The position numbers and the translations under genes were made by a program. From Oscillospiraceae bacterium (lineage in GTDB: Bacteria > Bacillota > Clostridia > Oscillospirales > Oscillospiraceae): a stretch of DNA of 64,000 bases. Of this stretch, positions 26,063 to 36,016 are shown one piece after another. The notes below the pieces were generated by a model that saw only the letters and a list, made by a program, of their open reading frames with translations, had not been told where the DNA came from and ran no database searches. The stretch spans positions 108,363 to 172,362 of the forward strand of contig SVKX01000001.1 of NCBI GenBank assembly GCA_015068225.1. The letters run 5' to 3'. Positions within the stretch are counted from its first letter, which is position 1. Each line of letters opens with the position of its first letter.

Positions 26063-28669
26063 TCAATTCAGCATATTCTTGAGCTTAAACAGCTCGTTCA
26101 TGGCTTCGATGGGCGTAAGCGTCTCCACAGTAATGGCATCCAGTGCCTGACAGACCTGTTGTGCCCGCAGATCCAGCATACTGACCTGATCATCTTCGGG
26201 ATACGCAGGCGCAGTAGTGCGGACAACACCGGCTTCACTTTCCAACTCCTGCAGAATCTGTCTTGCCCGATGGATCACCGGATTGGGAAGACCGGCCAGC
26301 TTGGCAACCTCCACACCGTAGCTGTCGTCAGTAGCGCCGGGAACGATCTTGCGCAGGAAGATCATCTGGTCGCCCCGCTTTTTTACGGCAATATTATAGT
26401 TTTTCACATTGGGAAGCTTGTCTTCCAGTGTGGAAAGCTCGTGATAATGGGTGGCAAACAGAGTTTTCGCCCCCAGACGCTTGGGATCGGCGGCATATTC
26501 CAAAACGGCCCGGGCAATGGCCATGCCGTCGTAAGTAGATGTGCCCCGACCGATCTCATCCAGAATCAAAAGGCTTCGGGCGGTGGCATATTTCAAGATG
26601 GATGCCACCTCGGACATCTCCACCATAAAGGTGGACTGGCCGGAGGCCAGATCGTCGCTGGCGCCGATGCGGGTAAATACCCGATCCACCAGACCGATCC
26701 GGGCGCTGCGGGCAGGCACAAAGGAGCCGATCTGCGCCATCAGCACGATCAGTGCCACCTGACGCATATAGGTGGATTTACCTGCCATATTCGGGCCGGT
26801 AATGATGGCCACCTGATCGCTGGCACCGCCAAGACGGGTGTCATTGGGCACAAAAAGAGAATCCTTCAGCACCACTTCTACCACAGGATGGCGTCCATTG
26901 TCGATAAAAATCTCATTGTCCAGAGTAATTTCCGGACGACAGTAACCCCTTTGCACAGCCACATCTGCCAGAGAGCATAGGCTGTCTACAGCGGCAACCG
27001 CAGCGGCAGTGGCCTGAATTCTGGCGGCCTGCTGGGCCAGATGCTCCCGAAGCTGAACGAACAGCTGGTATTCCAGCGCTGCCAAGCGGTCCTTGGCGCC
27101 CAGCACCTGATCCTCCAGCTCCTTCAGCTCGGGGGTAATGTAGCGTTCGTTGTTGGTCAGGGTCTGGCGGCGGATGTAATAATCCGGCACCTGATCCACA
27201 AAGGATTTGGAAACCTCAATATAATAGCCAAAGACCCGGTTATAGCTGACCTTCAGGGTGCGGATGCCGGTGGCTTCCTTTTCCCGGGCCTCGATGGCGG
27301 CCATAATGTTCTTGCCGCCGTCCAGAATATCCCGTAGCCGGTCTACCTCGGCGTTGGCACCCTTGCGGATGATGCCGCCCTCCCGAATGGTCAGAGGGGG
27401 ATCGTCATGAATGGTGTTTTCGATCAGGGCAGCGCAGTCCGTCAAAGGATCAATGGTATGATTGAGCTTGGTCAGCAGGGGGCTGCGCAGGCAGTCCAGC
27501 TGTGCCTTCAGGGCGGGAAGCGCCTGCAGGCCATGGAGCAGACCCAACAGCTCCCGACCGTTGACAGAGCCAGTGACGATCCGGGTCTGTACCCGCTCCA
27601 GATCAGAAATATCGGAAAGGATCCCGGTCAGTTCGCCGCGGCAGATGGTGTTATTTACCAGTTCTTCCACAGCGCTGTGGCGGCGGCCGATCTGGGCAGC
27701 ATCCAACAGGGGCTTTTCCAGCCAGCTTCGCAGCATACGGCCGCCCATGGCAGTGTGGGTCTTGTCCAGCACCCACAAAAGGCTGCCCTTTTTGTCCTTG
27801 GAGCGCATGGTTTCCACCAGCTCCAGATTCCGGCGGGCGTCCAGATCCAGCTCCATAAATTTTCCGGTGGTGTAGTATTCCAATGTCCGGATGTGGGCAA
27901 GATCGTTCTTCTGCAGGGTCAGCAGAGTCTGCAGAAGGGTGCCGCTGGCGATAATGGCGGTGTCAAGTCCCGACAGACCCAGCTGTGCAAGGCTTTGCCC
28001 AAAATGCTGCTGCAGCAAAGCTTCCGACTGCTGTAGGTCAAACTGCTCCGGCACGCCTTCATTGACGCAGCATTTCAGCCGAAGAAGCAAAGCATCGTTA
28101 ATAGGGGAAGCGTTTACATCATCGCCGCCCCGTAGCACTTCGGCAGGGGAGAAACGGCCAAGCTCCGATGCAACAGATGCAGCATCTGCGCAGGTAGTGG
28201 CATAAAATGCGCCGGTGGAAATGTCGCAGAACGCAAGACCGTATTTGCCGCTGCAGCCGTAGATACAGCCATAGTAGTTGTTCTTGCGCTCCTCCAGCAT
28301 ACTGCTCTCGGTGATGGTGCCGGGGGTGATGATCCGGGTAATATCCCGCTCGACCAGACCCTTGGTAGTGGCGGGGTCGGTCATCTGCTCGCAAATGGCG
28401 ATCTTATAGCCTTTCTGCACCAGACGGGAAATATAGGAATCCACACTGTGATAGGGAACGCCGCACATGGGCGTCTGCTCTTCCTTGGGCTTGTTCCGGT
28501 CTCTGGTGGTCAGGGTCAGATCCAGCTCCCGGGATACAAGCCTTGCGTCCTCATCAAACATTTCATAAAAATCCCCAAGGCGGAAGAACAGAATGCTGTC
28601 CTGATTCCGCTCCTTCAGGGCATGGTACTGCCGCTGCATGGGGGTCAGTTCTTTTTCTTTGGTGGCCAT
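26063..28669 (-). CDS. mutS: DNA mismatch repair protein MutS
   Basis: The 868-residue protein is a MutS1: the mismatch-sensing FRLGDFYEMF (Phe-x-Glu) near residue 35, clamp and lever domains, and the ABC-type ATPase with Walker A GPNMAGKSTYM and Walker B ILDEIGRGTSTYDG, then LFATHYHELS. It binds mispairs and recruits MutL. ATG 28669 is preferred because AAAGGA sits 8 nt upstream; an in-frame ATG 9 bases earlier is too close to that site. It starts a mutS-CPBP-mutL-miaA-hfq run after miaB. Confidence 0.96.
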   Translation of the reverse strand: MATKEKELTPMQRQYHALKERNQDSILFFRLGDFYEMFDEDARLVSRELDLTLTTRDRNKPKEEQTPMCGVPYHSVDSYISRLVQKGYKIAICEQMTDPATTKGLVERDITRIITPGTITESSMLEERKNNYYGCIYGCSGKYGLAFCDISTGAFYATTCADAASVASELGRFSPAEVLRGGDDVNASPINDALLLRLKCCVNEGVPEQFDLQQSEALLQQHFGQSLAQLGLSGLDTAIIASGTLLQTLLTLQKNDLAHIRTLEYYTTGKFMELDLDARRNLELVETMRSKDKKGSLLWVLDKTHTAMGGRMLRSWLEKPLLDAAQIGRRHSAVEELVNNTICRGELTGILSDISDLERVQTRIVTGSVNGRELLGLLHGLQALPALKAQLDCLRSPLLTKLNHTIDPLTDCAALIENTIHDDPPLTIREGGIIRKGANAEVDRLRDILDGGKNIMAAIEAREKEATGIRTLKVSYNRVFGYYIEVSKSFVDQVPDYYIRRQTLTNNERYITPELKELEDQVLGAKDRLAALEYQLFVQLREHLAQQAARIQATAAAVAAVDSLCSLADVAVQRGYCRPEITLDNEIFIDNGRHPVVEVVLKDSLFVPNDTRLGGASDQVAIITGPNMAGKSTYMRQVALIVLMAQIGSFVPARSARIGLVDRVFTRIGASDDLASGQSTFMVEMSEVASILKYATARSLLILDEIGRGTSTYDGMAIARAVLEYAADPKRLGAKTLFATHYHELSTLEDKLPNVKNYNIAVKKRGDQMIFLRKIVPGATDDSYGVEVAKLAGLPNPVIHRARQILQELESEAGVVRTTAPAYPEDDQVSMLDLRAQQVCQALDAITVETLTPIEAMNELFKLKNMLN

Positions 28670-28692
28670 AAGATCCATCCTTTTCTGGTGTT

Positions 28693-30099
28693 TTACCGGG
28701 CGAGTTCACCGGTCAGGCTCCATGTGGTAGCGCCGGTGATGGTAAGGTTCTGGAATGTGCCGATGAGTGCAGGATCACCTGCAAAGCGAACCAATCTGCC
28801 ACCCTCTGTCCGGGCGGTAAGCTGATCCTTATCTGTGCCGTCTACCAGACAGCGAAGCTTTTTGCCAATGTAAGCGGCGTGGATCTGCTCGGAAATGGCA
28901 TTTTGCACTCCGCAAAGCCGGTCAAAACGGCGGTTTTTCTCCTCTTTGGAGGTGGGATCGTCCATAGACGCGGCAGGCGTGCCTGTTCGGGGAGAGAAAA
29001 TAAAGGTAAACAGAGAATCGTAGCGCACCGCCTCAATCAGGGAAATGGTTTCTTCAAACTCCTCTTCCGTTTCCCCGGGGAAGCCTACGATTACATCCGA
29101 GGTCAAAACCAGCTCCGGCATGACGGACTTGGCATAGGTCACCGCATCCAGATATTTCTGCCGGTCATAGTGGCGGTTCATGGCCTTCAGTATCCGACTG
29201 GAGCCGGACTGGAAAGGCAGATGCAGCTGCTTGGCGATCTTGGAGGAGGAGGCCATGGTGTCGAACAGCTTTTTCCCTGCGTCCCGAGGGTGGCTGGTCA
29301 TAAATCGGATGAGAAAATCTCCGGGGATGGCGGAAATTTCCGCCAGAAGATCGGAAAAATCAAAATCCGGATACAGATCTTTGCCGTAGGAATTTACATT
29401 CTGGCCCAGCAGGGTAATGTCCTTGCAGCCGTTTTCAATGAGCGCACGGCATTCTGCCAGAATATCCTCTTTTTTGCGGCTGCGCTCCCGTCCCCGCACA
29501 TAGGGAACGATGCAGTAGGTGCAGAAATTGTTGCAGCCGTACATGATGGATACCCATGCCTTCAGGGAATCATCCCGCATTTGGGGAATGCCCTCGGCGA
29601 TGGAACCGGCCTCATCGGCGATGTAAAACTGCCGCTTATTCCCGGTCAGTACCCGGTAAAGGATCTCGGGAAACTGCCACAAATGGTGGGTGGAAAAAAC
29701 GCCGTCCACATGGGGATAGCTCTTTTTCAGCCGGTCGGATACCTTGGTTTCACCGGCCATACAGCCGCACAGAAAGATCTTCTGGCCGGGGTGGCGGCGC
29801 TTGGTGTGGGTCAGAGCGCCCAAATTGCCGAATACCCGCTGCTCCGCATGTTCCCGGATGGCGCAGGTGTTCATCACTACCACATCCGCGCCCTCTGGAC
29901 TTTGCACCATGGCATAGCCGCTCATGGCAAGATATCCCCGAAGCTTTTCTGAATCCGCTTCGTTTTGCTGGCAGCCGTAGGTCTCCACATAGGCGGTGGG
30001 GGTGGTATTCTTTTCGTGCCACAGGGCGCTGATTTTATCGCAATAGGCAAACTGCTGCTGCAGTGCCTCTGTTTCAATAACCGTGGTTTTGGTGTTCAT
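28693..30099 (-). CDS. miaB: tRNA-2-methylthio-N6-dimethylallyladenosine synthase MiaB
   Basis: The 468-residue radical-SAM methylthiotransferase has the N-terminal cluster domain (ETYGCQQNEADSEKLRG, MNTCAIREHAEQR, FLCGCMAG), the radical-SAM motif GCNNFCTYCIVPYVRGRERSR and a C-terminal TRAM domain. Two Fe-S clusters are implied by the six cysteines. It methylthiolates i6A37 of tRNAs after MiaA. It leads the miaB-mutS block. TGA/ATG spacing with mutS is 23 bp. Confidence 0.96.
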   Translation of the reverse strand: MNTKTTVIETEALQQQFAYCDKISALWHEKNTTPTAYVETYGCQQNEADSEKLRGYLAMSGYAMVQSPEGADVVVMNTCAIREHAEQRVFGNLGALTHTKRRHPGQKIFLCGCMAGETKVSDRLKKSYPHVDGVFSTHHLWQFPEILYRVLTGNKRQFYIADEAGSIAEGIPQMRDDSLKAWVSIMYGCNNFCTYCIVPYVRGRERSRKKEDILAECRALIENGCKDITLLGQNVNSYGKDLYPDFDFSDLLAEISAIPGDFLIRFMTSHPRDAGKKLFDTMASSSKIAKQLHLPFQSGSSRILKAMNRHYDRQKYLDAVTYAKSVMPELVLTSDVIVGFPGETEEEFEETISLIEAVRYDSLFTFIFSPRTGTPAASMDDPTSKEEKNRRFDRLCGVQNAISEQIHAAYIGKKLRCLVDGTDKDQLTARTEGGRLVRFAGDPALIGTFQNLTITGATTWSLTGELAR

Positions 30100-30243
30100 G
30101 TCTGGATCCTCCGGAAACTACTATCTCAATCATAAATAATAGCATTTTTTTCGCCGTTTTTCAAGTGCTGCTGCAATATATACAGGAAAAGGGAAAACAA
30201 AAATGAGGTTGCAGCCCAAAGGTCAAGCTGCATAAAAAAGAAA

Positions 30244-30360
30244 GCTGTCATTCCGAGCCAGTGCGTACACTGGCGTGGGAATCTCCTGGATTTTCGGATT
30301 TTCCATCGATCCGGGGGATTGCCACACCAGTGACATCGGTCACTGGTTCGCAATGACAGC
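30244..30360. repeat. Palindromic MITE-like repeat with 20-bp inverted ends
   Basis: The ends GCTGTCATTCCGAGCCAGTG (30244-30263) and CACTGGTTCGCAATGACAGC (30341-30360) are nearly perfect inverted repeats. Inside are a 6-bp stem (30258-30263 with 30268-30273), an 8-bp stem (30327-30334 with 30339-30346), and arms GGGAATCTCC and GGGGGATTGCC that pair with each other. This gives a cloverleaf-like RNA or DNA fold with no gene. It lies between miaB and ftsH, outside both coding regions. Confidence 0.7.
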
Positions 30361-30400
30361 AATTTTTTGTTTTGTTCTTAGTGAGACAGCCTTGGACAAC

Positions 30401-32275
30401 TTATTCTTCGGATTGGCTGTGGCTGTCAAACAGGGAGGTGGCGGAGGCCTCGCCAATGGTGCGGCCTTCCATACAGTCGGCAAACTGGGCGCCCGTCATG
30501 GTCTCGTACTGCATCAGATATTCCACAACGGCTTTCAGCTTATCCGCGTCCTTTTTCAGGATCTTGCTGCAATCGGCATAGGCCTTGTCCATCAGCAGCT
30601 TGACCTGCTCATCGATGGTGCCGGCCACCTGTTCAGAGTAGCTCTTGGTCTTTTCATAGTCCCGCCCGATGAACACCTCACCGTCGCTGAGATAGCTGAC
30701 AGTGCCCAGTGCTTCGCACATGCCATACCGGGCTACCATATCCCGGGCCAACTTGGAGGCACGGTCAATATCATTGGAAGCGCCGGTAGAGATGTCCCCA
30801 AGGAACAGTGCCTCCGCTACCCGTCCGCCCAGAAGGCCCACGATCTGCTCATACATTTCGTTGCGGGTCATGTGGGCTGAATCCTCCTGGGGCTGACTCC
30901 ATGTCAGACCCAGAGCCTGACCCCGGGGGATAATGGAGATCTGCATCACAGGATCGTGGGTGGGAAGATTATACATGGCAACCGCATGGCCTGCTTCGTG
31001 GATAGCGGTGATCTTCTGATCCCGTACCAGCCGTACACGGCTGCGCTTCTCCGGGCCTGCCATGATCTTCATCATGGCTTCATTCAGATCCTCCATGCAC
31101 AGCACAGGACGGTTATCCCGGGCAGCCAGAATGGCAGCTTCGTTTAAAAGGTTGCTTAAGTCCGCACCGGTAAATCCGGAGGTGGACAGCGCAATGGTTT
31201 TCAGATCCACAGAACCGTCCAGCTTTTTGTTGCGGGCGTGGACCTTCAGAATCTCTTCACGGCCCTTGGCATCGGGTCTTCCCACATAGATCTGCCGGTC
31301 AAATCGGCCGGGGCGGAGCAGGGCGGGGTCGAGGATATCGGGGCGGTTGGTGGCAGCAAGGACGATGACGCCCTCGTTCTTTGAGAAGCCATCCATTTCC
31401 ACCAGAAGCTGGTTCAGGGTCTGCTCTTTTTCGTCATGACCGCCGCCAAGACCAGAGCCGCGCTTACGGCCCACCGCATCGATTTCGTCAATAAAGATAA
31501 TAGCAGGTGCAATCTTTTTGGCCTGTTCAAACAGGTCACGGACTCGGCTGGCGCCAACGCCTACATACATCTCCACGAAATCAGAGCCGGAGATGGACAA
31601 AAACTGCACACCGGCTTCTCCTGCCACAGCCCGGGCAAGAAGGGTCTTACCGGTACCGGGAGGGCCTACAAGCAGCAGACCATGGGGGATCCGGGCACCG
31701 ATCTGCTTGAATTTATTGGGATCCCGCAGGAAATCCACGACCTCCTGCAGCTCCTGCTTTTCCTCGTCTGCACCGGCCACATCGTCAAAGGTGACCTTTT
31801 TGCCGTCGGGCATGCCAAGCAGCGTGCGGGCTTTGCCGAAATTACTCATGGCGTTTCCGCTGCTCATCCGGCCCATCATAATGCCCCAAATAAACAGCAG
31901 CACGATACCCACGATCAGTGCAGGCAAAATCCAGTCATAGGCGGAAGCCTGCTCGGCAGGGAGAAAATCGTAGCTTTCCAGAATGCCGCTTTCCCTCTGG
32001 CTCTGCAGCAGCGCTGCCGTATTCTGATGGAAAAGCGTCGGATCTGCCAAATTACACAGAAGCTGAAGCTTGCCGTCATAGGGGTTGTGCAGAAGAAGAT
32101 GGATCTGCGAGCCCTCTACGGCAAAGGCTTTGACCTGCTCATGCTGAAAAAGTTCCAGAATCTGGGAGTAGGTCAGACCATCAGTGCGATTGTCAAAAAT
32201 ACCGATGACCCAGGAAAACAGCAGTGCCAGTATTGCAAGATACAGCACAAGGGAGATGATACTTCTTTTTTTCAA
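30401..32275 (-). CDS. ftsH: ATP-dependent zinc metalloprotease FtsH
   Basis: The 624-residue protein has two membrane helices (about residues 7-25 and 112-134) around a small external domain, then the AAA domain with Walker [31 protein letters not shown], Walker [14 protein letters not shown], the second region of homology [19 protein letters not shown], and the zinc protease motif HEAGH. It degrades damaged or misassembled membrane proteins. It is followed by nothing on its strand until the repeat at 30244 and preceded by hpt by 18 bp in the tilS-hpt-ftsH run. Confidence 0.96.
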   Translation of the reverse strand: MKKRSIISLVLYLAILALLFSWVIGIFDNRTDGLTYSQILELFQHEQVKAFAVEGSQIHLLLHNPYDGKLQLLCNLADPTLFHQNTAALLQSQRESGILESYDFLPAEQASAYDWILPALIVGIVLLFIWGIMMGRMSSGNAMSNFGKARTLLGMPDGKKVTFDDVAGADEEKQELQEVVDFLRDPNKFKQIGARIPHGLLLVGPPGTGKTLLARAVAGEAGVQFLSISGSDFVEMYVGVGASRVRDLFEQAKKIAPAIIFIDEIDAVGRKRGSGLGGGHDEKEQTLNQLLVEMDGFSKNEGVIVLAATNRPDILDPALLRPGRFDRQIYVGRPDAKGREEILKVHARNKKLDGSVDLKTIALSTSGFTGADLSNLLNEAAILAARDNRPVLCMEDLNEAMMKIMAGPEKRSRVRLVRDQKITAIHEAGHAVAMYNLPTHDPVMQISIIPRGQALGLTWSQPQEDSAHMTRNEMYEQIVGLLGGRVAEALFLGDISTGASNDIDRASKLARDMVARYGMCEALGTVSYLSDGEVFIGRDYEKTKSYSEQVAGTIDEQVKLLMDKAYADCSKILKKDADKLKAVVEYLMQYETMTGAQFADCMEGRTIGEASATSLFDSHSQSEE

Positions 32276-32293
32276 AATGGGTACTCCTTAAAA

Positions 32294-32833
32294 TCAGTTA
32301 TATGCTTCCGGCTTCAAAATACCCACGTAGGGCAGATTCCGGTAGTGCTCATTGAAATCCAGACCGTAACCCACCACAAAAGCATTGGGCACTTCAAAAC
32401 CCACATAATCCGGCTGCAGGGTGATGCCGGGCTTGCGGCGGGAGGGCTTATCCAGCAAGGTGCAGATCTTCAGGGATGCAGGCTCTTTAGACAGAAGATG
32501 CCGGTAAGTAAAATCCAGAGAATTGCCGGTATCGTAAATGTCTTCCAGGATCAGCACATGGCGACCCTTGATATCACAGGAAATATCTCGCTTGACCACC
32601 ATATTTCCTGTGGAGTTGGAGCCCTCATAAGAGGAGATCCACATAAAGTCCGTCTGGCAGGGGACGGTGATTCGGCGGATCATATCTGCATAAAACACAA
32701 CAACGCCCTTCAAAACGCCAACTACCACCGGATCCTTGCCGGCGTATTCCGCGGACAGCTCTTTTCCAAGCTCGTCGATCCTTGCCTTGATCTGCTCCTC
32801 AGAAAGAAGCACTTCCATAATATCTCTTTCCAT
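32294..32833 (-). CDS. hpt: Hypoxanthine phosphoribosyltransferase
   Basis: The 179-residue protein has the PRPP-binding motif HVLILEDIYDTGNSL and the hood/flexible loop SSYEGSNSTGN, ending in DYVGFEVPNAFVVGYGLDFNEHYRNLPYVG. It salvages hypoxanthine and guanine with PRPP. In Gram-positive bacteria hpt is typically placed between tilS and ftsH, exactly as here. GGAGGG lies before ATG 32833. Confidence 0.95.
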   Translation of the reverse strand: MERDIMEVLLSEEQIKARIDELGKELSAEYAGKDPVVVGVLKGVVVFYADMIRRITVPCQTDFMWISSYEGSNSTGNMVVKRDISCDIKGRHVLILEDIYDTGNSLDFTYRHLLSKEPASLKICTLLDKPSRRKPGITLQPDYVGFEVPNAFVVGYGLDFNEHYRNLPYVGILKPEAYN

Positions 32834-32863
32834 AATAACCCTCCTGTTTTTTGTCTATCGGAG

Positions 32864-34150
32864 TTACAGCCTGTGGCTGGTGTCGATTTGCTCAAAGCGG
32901 ATCTGCAGGGCAGGCAGCTGATCTGCCATCCGGCTGCAGTCAGCACCGATGCCGTATACGCCAAGGATACCGGCGTCATCGCAGACTACCGGCAGCCCCG
33001 GTCTGCGGCCGGCGGGGATCTTTCGGTCGATAAATAGCTTTTTTAGAGATTTTTGCCCCCCGGGAAGACGCATCCGGTCGCCTTCCTGCCGGCTGCGCAG
33101 CAGAATCGGGCCGGTGGCTTTGACGGTAAAGATGCAGTCTGTATGAATGATCTGCTCTGCCTGTTCACAGCAGACACGCAGGCCAAGTGCCTGCAGCTCT
33201 ACACAACTGTCAATGTGCAGCGGCGTAGGAGCAAGGGGAGCAAAGGAAGTATCCTGCTCCAGCTGGTCATAGTTCCGACAAAGGGTGATCCCTTGGGGGA
33301 AAAGGGCTTTGGCAGACGGTTTTTCTGAAAAGACCAGCTGCTCTGCCAAAAGGATATGCTCTCTTTCCGGCTCCCGGACACCGCAGTTTTTCAAGAATTG
33401 CTCCAGTATCCGGCGGCGGACAGCTTCCGGGTATGCGCGCAAAGCGGATACATCCGGCAGGGATTCATATTCCGCCATTTTTGCCAGCGCTGCTTCGTCC
33501 TGCCGCAGGCTCAAAGCCATCTGGGAGATATTTTCTGCAATTTTGGGGTTCTCCTCCCGCAGAAGGGGCATGACATGATGCCGCAGGCGGTTTCGTAAAA
33601 ACGCATCCTGCCCATTGGAGCTGTCGTCCACATATTCAATATGGTATTCTGCTAGAAAAGACAATACCTGCTCCCGGGTGACCGTCAGCATGGGGCGGAT
33701 CAGCTTGCCGTTTACCGGCGCGATAGCGCCAAGCCCCTTCAGGCCCGTGCCCCGCACTAGATGCAGCAGCACGGTCTCAGCGTTGTCGTCAGCGGTGTGG
33801 GCTGTGGCGATCTTTCCAGAAAGGGTGGAAAAGAAGCGATACCGGGCGTCCCGGGCGGCGGCCTCCAAGCCCTTTTTGCCGGCGGTGACCTGCGCGCTGC
33901 CAACATGCAGCGGGATATCAAAGCGGCTGCAAAATTCCCGGACAAAGGCTTCGTCCCGTTGGGATTCCGCGCCGCGAAGGTTGTGATTAAAATGAGCGGC
34001 GGACAGGCGGATGGACAGCTTTTCCCGCAGCAGGTACATAGCCCACAGCAGCGCCATGGAGTCCGCACCACCGGATACGGCACATACCACCGCATCTTCC
34101 GGCTGGAGCATATCATATTTACGCACCAGCTTTAAAAGCTCATTCAGCAT
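32864..34150 (-). CDS. tilS: tRNA(Ile)-lysidine synthetase TilS
   Basis: The 428-residue N-type ATP pyrophosphatase has the PP-loop VSGGADSMALLWAMY at residue 26 and the HFNHNLRGAESQRDEAFV motif. It converts C34 of tRNA-Ile(CAU) to lysidine so that it reads AUA. ATG 34150 was chosen; it lies inside the dnaB stop region with 11 bases of overlap, and a 39-base longer frame is entirely within dnaB. The C-terminal domain (about 340-428) carries the RPGLPVVCDDAGILGVYGIG region seen in full-length TilS. Confidence 0.94.
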   Translation of the reverse strand: MLNELLKLVRKYDMLQPEDAVVCAVSGGADSMALLWAMYLLREKLSIRLSAAHFNHNLRGAESQRDEAFVREFCSRFDIPLHVGSAQVTAGKKGLEAAARDARYRFFSTLSGKIATAHTADDNAETVLLHLVRGTGLKGLGAIAPVNGKLIRPMLTVTREQVLSFLAEYHIEYVDDSSNGQDAFLRNRLRHHVMPLLREENPKIAENISQMALSLRQDEAALAKMAEYESLPDVSALRAYPEAVRRRILEQFLKNCGVREPEREHILLAEQLVFSEKPSAKALFPQGITLCRNYDQLEQDTSFAPLAPTPLHIDSCVELQALGLRVCCEQAEQIIHTDCIFTVKATGPILLRSRQEGDRMRLPGGQKSLKKLFIDRKIPAGRRPGLPVVCDDAGILGVYGIGADCSRMADQLPALQIRFEQIDTSHRL

Positions 34151-35483
34151 GCTTCCACTCCCGGTCGGTAAAGGTCTGATAAGGACCAAACCACTGAAGC
34201 TTGACCGTACCGGTCTCGCCGTGGCGGTTTTTGGATACGATGCATTCGGCTATATTTTTATCTTCCGTATCCGGATTATAGTAATCGTCTCGGTACAGGA
34301 ACATAACAGAGTCCGCGTCCTGCTCAATAGCGCCGGATTCCCGCAGGTCGGACAGGATGGGCCGCTTGTCCGTGCGGCCTTCCACGGCACGGGAAAGCTG
34401 GCTCAGGCAGACCACCGGTACATTCAGCTCCTTGGCCATGATCTTCAGGCTTCTGGAGATCTCGCCCACCACGGTAACACGGTTTTCACTGTTTTTTCCA
34501 TAGCCGGAGCCCTGCATCAGCTGTAGATAGTCGATGACCACCAGGCCCAGATTGTCCAGTCGGCGACATTTTGCGTTAATGTCCGCTACGGTGACAGAGG
34601 GGTTATCGTCGATGCGGATGTCCGTCTGGCTCAAAGCGGCGGAAGCCATGCACAGCTTGCCCCATTCCTCTTCGGAAAGCTTGCCGGTAGCCAGCTTCTG
34701 CATATCGATAAAGGCTTCACTGGCCAAAAGACGCATGGCCAGCTGTTCCCGGGACATTTCCAGATTGAAAATAGCCACAGTCTTTTTATACTTCTTGGCA
34801 ACATTCACGCCAATGTTCAAGGCGAAAGCGGATTTGCCCATAGCAGGACGGGCTGCCACCAGCAGAAGGTCGGATTTGTTCAGACCGTTGATCTTGGCGT
34901 CCAGATCCCGCAGACCGCAGGAAAGACCGGGGATAGCGGAATCCGACTGACTCAGCTCTGTCAGCCGGTCAAAGACCTTGTGCAGCACCGTGCCGATATG
35001 CTCCAGGGAATCCCCCCGCTCGCCTTTGCGCAGGGCATAGATCTTCTTTTCGGCGGATTCCAGCATTTCTGCCGGTGTGCCCACCTGAGAATAAACGGTT
35101 TCATTGATCTCGTCGGCTGCCTTGGAAAGTCCCCGCAGCATGGCCTTGTCCCGCACAATGCTGGCGTAGCGCGCTGCATTGGCGGCGGTGGGAGTGATGT
35201 CCATGAGCTGCAGGATATAATCCCGGGACTTGTCATGATAATAGCCCAGCTCCCGCAGCTTTTCCAGTACCGTAACGGGGTCAATGGTCTGGGAGAAGTT
35301 GAACATGGAATATACGGCCTCAAAGATCTCTCTGTTCTGGGGAAGCAGAAAATCCTCGGGCCTCACAATGCCGATCACATCGGCAACGCACCGGCTGTCG
35401 ATCAGGATAGAGCCCAGCAGTGCCTGCTCTGCTTCCAGGGACTGGGGCGGTTGACGGTTCAGCAGTTCTTCACCGGTTGCCAT
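34140..35483 (-). CDS. dnaB: Replicative DNA helicase DnaB
   Basis: The 447-residue protein has the DnaB N-terminal domain (LEAEQALLGSILID near residue 16), the RecA-like core with Walker A AARPAMGKSAFALNI, LVVIDYLQLM, and SQLSRAVEGR, and the C-terminal KNRHGETGTVKLQW. It unwinds the replication fork. It lies downstream of rplI by 42 bp, the order rplI-dnaB common in many bacteria. The C-terminal end overlaps the tilS start. Confidence 0.96.
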   Translation of the reverse strand: MATGEELLNRQPPQSLEAEQALLGSILIDSRCVADVIGIVRPEDFLLPQNREIFEAVYSMFNFSQTIDPVTVLEKLRELGYYHDKSRDYILQLMDITPTAANAARYASIVRDKAMLRGLSKAADEINETVYSQVGTPAEMLESAEKKIYALRKGERGDSLEHIGTVLHKVFDRLTELSQSDSAIPGLSCGLRDLDAKINGLNKSDLLLVAARPAMGKSAFALNIGVNVAKKYKKTVAIFNLEMSREQLAMRLLASEAFIDMQKLATGKLSEEEWGKLCMASAALSQTDIRIDDNPSVTVADINAKCRRLDNLGLVVIDYLQLMQGSGYGKNSENRVTVVGEISRSLKIMAKELNVPVVCLSQLSRAVEGRTDKRPILSDLRESGAIEQDADSVMFLYRDDYYNPDTEDKNIAECIVSKNRHGETGTVKLQWFGPYQTFTDREWKHAE

Positions 35484-35525
35484 GGCAATTCTCCTCTCTT
35501 TCTATAAAATGGATAAATAGAAGCC

Positions 35526-35972
35526 TTACGCTTCCTCAATCTTGACAGACAGGGGGGCGTTGATCTCATAACCCAGCTTGCAGGTCACAGTGTAAGTGCC
35601 CACAGACTTGATGGGGTCGGAGATGACGATCTTGCGCTTGTCCAGTTTGATCTGGGCAGTGGTGGCAAGAGCGTCTGCAATCTCCTGATTGGTCACAGAA
35701 CCGAAGAGCCGGCCTGCACCGCCGCCCTTGGCCTTGACCACCAGTGTCATGGCCCGCAGCTTGTGGGAAAGATCCAGCGCCTCGGCCTTCTCCCGAGCGA
35801 TCCGCTCGGCAGTAGCCTTGTCATTCATGCGCATGGTGTTGATGGCATCGGGGGTGGCCTCAATGGCCAGCTTTTTGGGCAGCATGAAATTGCGGGCGTA
35901 GCCGTCAGATACCTCCAGCATCTGACCCTTTTTGCCCTTGCCCTTCACATCCTGAAGAAGAATAACTTTCAT
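35526..35972 (-). CDS. rplI: 50S ribosomal protein L9
   Basis: The 148-residue protein has the L9 signature [21 protein letters not shown] near residue 23, with the classic long alpha helix connecting two globular RNA-binding domains. It binds 23S rRNA and affects reading-frame maintenance. Operon order gdpP-rplI-dnaB is common in Gram-positive bacteria and seen here with a 44-bp gap to gdpP. Confidence 0.95.
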   Translation of the reverse strand: MKVILLQDVKGKGKKGQMLEVSDGYARNFMLPKKLAIEATPDAINTMRMNDKATAERIAREKAEALDLSHKLRAMTLVVKAKGGGAGRLFGSVTNQEIADALATTAQIKLDKRKIVISDPIKSVGTYTVTCKLGYEINAPLSVKIEEA

Positions 35973-36016
35973 AAATAATAACTCCTAACTGTTGAAAATA
36001 AATGGGAAGAAGGCAA

